DNA of 64,000 nucleotides from JAENVT01 sp963773085. Its GTDB lineage: Bacteria > Actinomycetota > Acidimicrobiia > Acidimicrobiales > Ilumatobacteraceae. The notes beneath the pieces are model-generated. The model searched no databases. It saw nothing but the letters and a program-made list of their open reading frames with translations, and was not told the DNA's origin. Positions within the stretch are counted from its first letter, which is position 1, and the number at the start of each line of letters is the position of its first letter. The DNA lies in NCBI GenBank assembly GCA_963773085.1, contig CAVYZS010000001.1:381032-445031 (forward strand), written 5' to 3'. The position numbers were made by a program, and so were the translations under genes. This document shows positions 62,492-64,000 of the stretch, piece by piece.

Positions 62492-63856
62492 TCAGGTCTC
62501 GTCGCGGGCTTGGCGCAGTTGCTCTGCCAGCGTGGCCAGATCTTGGCGGAAGGCGATCTCGTAGCGGGCCTGTTCGTTGGCCAATTTGACCTGCCTGTCG
62601 CGCAATTCGTCGACGACTTCATCGTTGACGGTGACGCCTTCGGTGCCCTCGGAAAGCCGCTGGCCGAGCCCGTCGATGTCGCGGCCGAGTTCGCTCAGCT
62701 GGTTGACGAGTTCGGTGCTGACGTTGGTCAATCGCTGGTCGAGCATTGCCATGTGTTCGCGAGCTGCACGGGCCTCGATTTCGTTGACGGCGACTCGCTC
62801 GGCAAGTAGCCCGACCTCGGCCTGCAGTACCTCGCCGACGCGCAGCCGCTCGCCGATCTCTTGGAGTTGCAGGCGGATGTCGTCGTCGCCACCACGGGGC
62901 TGTTCGGTCAGCAGCGTCATGCGGTCGCGCAAGGCCGACACCTGGCCCCCCAGCTCGGCCTGAGCGGCTACCCGCGCGTTGAGCTGCTGGAGCTGAGCGG
63001 CCAACCCGTCGATCATGGCCAGGCGCACCGCAACGTCGTCGAGCTCGCCGACGCGTTCGTGGAGGGTCTCGACGCCCGACACGCGCTCCTGGAGCAGATC
63101 GAGTTCGCCGACTCGTAGCTTGAGGTGCTCGATCTCCCCGAGCCGATGGCGGATCTGGTCGAGTTCGTTGATCCGTTGCTGCACTGCGGCGATTCGTTCG
63201 AGTGTTTCCGGGTCGGGCCCGCCGGGCGTTGGCGGTGGCGGTGGTAGAGCGGCCGCCTCCGCTGCCGCCGCGGACGCCATTTCCAATTCGCTGCTCAGCT
63301 GGGCGAGTTGGGCTTCGAACTCGGCGATCTTCGGAGCGTGATCCTGCAGACCGAACAGGCGATTCTGCAGTGCGTCGACCTTCGCCGACAACTCGTCGTA
63401 GGCCCCGCTGCTGACCGCGGCGTCACCACCGCTACCTGCACCAGGTCGTTCGGTGATCTGTTGCTGGAGTTGCAGGACCATGTCGGCAACTTCGCTGATG
63501 TCGTTGCGTTCGGTGCTGAACGCCGCGGCGGTGGCGTCGAGCGAACCGAGGCGTGCCTCGACGATCGCTCGTGCCTGCTCGCTCTCGTCGAGCCGAGCCC
63601 GCATGTCGATCAGCTCCGCTCTGAGTGCCAGGAAATCGGCCGGATCGACGGTCGCCTTCTTGTTCCTGCTGGTCGGTTTCGGCGGCTTCATCGGCTTCGG
63701 CGGAGGCGCGAGTTTGGTCGGCTGCGGAAGCTGGGGCAGGTCGTCGACCTTGGGCAGCATCTGTTCCAACCCGTCCAACGGATCGGCATCTGGCGTGGGC
63801 ACGCTAGCCGGTTTTTGCACGATGATCGACTTCGGCTTCTTGCTGAACAGTCCCAT
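62492..63856 (-). CDS. Long coiled-coil protein
   Basis: 454 aa; starts MGLFSKKPKSIIVQKP and has a Pro/Lys-rich linker (residues ~25-65) before ~370 residues of almost unbroken heptads with Glu/Leu/Gln/Arg, ending RQARDET. A Pro-rich break (LPPPPPTPGGPDPE) sits near residue 215. No signal peptide, membrane helix or enzyme motif. It would act as a structural or scaffold protein in the cytoplasm. ATG 63856 is preferred over the longer frame (63868) because GGAG lies upstream. It ends 13 bases from the UPF0182 stop, in convergent orientation. Confidence 0.7.
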   Translation of the reverse strand: MGLFSKKPKSIIVQKPASVPTPDADPLDGLEQMLPKVDDLPQLPQPTKLAPPPKPMKPPKPTSRNKKATVDPADFLALRAELIDMRARLDESEQARAIVEARLGSLDATAAAFSTERNDISEVADMVLQLQQQITERPGAGSGGDAAVSSGAYDELSAKVDALQNRLFGLQDHAPKIAEFEAQLAQLSSELEMASAAAAEAAALPPPPPTPGGPDPETLERIAAVQQRINELDQIRHRLGEIEHLKLRVGELDLLQERVSGVETLHERVGELDDVAVRLAMIDGLAAQLQQLNARVAAQAELGGQVSALRDRMTLLTEQPRGGDDDIRLQLQEIGERLRVGEVLQAEVGLLAERVAVNEIEARAAREHMAMLDQRLTNVSTELVNQLSELGRDIDGLGQRLSEGTEGVTVNDEVVDELRDRQVKLANEQARYEIAFRQDLATLAEQLRQARDET

Positions 63857-63924
63857 CGGTGGCTCCACGTTTCCTGGGGTTGTGATCGAAATGGCTGTTC
63901 GCTACCGTACATGCTCTACTCCGA

Positions 63925-64000
<76 letters not shown>

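Overview
This is a high-GC, gene-dense stretch with the codon use, gene content and promoter style of an actinobacterium. Pointers to the phylum include a PAC2-family protein, HemQ-type coproheme decarboxylase, a large UPF0182 membrane protein, a YlbL-like PDZ/Lon protein, a DUF3263 protein, a free-standing groEL under a CIRCE operator, and many genes that appear to be read from leaderless transcripts. Taken together I suspect the class Acidimicrobiia (Ilumatobacter-like), but this is inference; no rRNA is present to settle it.

Layout. 1-7.5 kb: a cut-off GNAT acetyltransferase, an LCAT-like lipase, an M14 peptidase lipoprotein, a MazEF-like toxin pair, a membrane PAS/GGDEF protein and small membrane proteins. 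7.6-13.6 kb: a large secreted beta-propeller/surface-repeat protein, a NarL-type two-component pair and an unknown coiled-coil protein. 13.7-16.6 kb: a tightly overlapping operon for copper delivery and extracytoplasmic thiol chemistry (Sco1, PCuAC, cupredoxin, TlpA-like, CcdA). 16.6-20 kb: a xylose-type sugar ABC importer. 20-24.6 kb: UnbU-like and UnbV-like genes around a MetE-like methyltransferase. 24.6-25.7 kb: an AhpD-like protein whose second redox cysteine is replaced by an in-frame UGA, a strong selenoprotein candidate. 25.7-29.5 kb: phosphofructokinase, uridine kinase, DUF3263, LytR_C and glycerate kinase genes. 29.5-35.5 kb: a catabolic group (amidase, Rieske oxygenase, sarcosine-oxidase-like enzyme, P1 peptidase, deacetylase). 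35.5-44 kb: sulfur-carrier protein, groEL, a repeat-rich spacer, FAD monooxygenase, aquaporin, FdhD, HemQ, an amino-acid-type binding protein and a NUDIX enzyme. 44-49 kb: PAC2 protein and two cyclic-di-GMP enzymes. 49.6-55.3 kb: an efflux-like ABC system with two related adaptor proteins. 55.4-64 kb: HEAT-repeat protein, PDZ/Lon protein, DivIVA-like/MuF-like protein, UPF0182 protein, a coiled-coil protein and an initiator tRNA at the right edge.

Two genome-wide-looking properties stand out. First, at least eighteen start codons sit 6-9 bases after a TANNNT box with no ribosome binding site, as expected for leaderless mRNAs; some divergent gene pairs have overlapping -10 boxes. Second, seven otherwise well-conserved genes are broken by small indels, mostly one extra base. 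That pattern looks more like sequence or assembly error than decay, and it should be kept in mind when reading the interrupted genes. The selenoprotein candidate differs: its frame is intact and only the UGA interrupts it.
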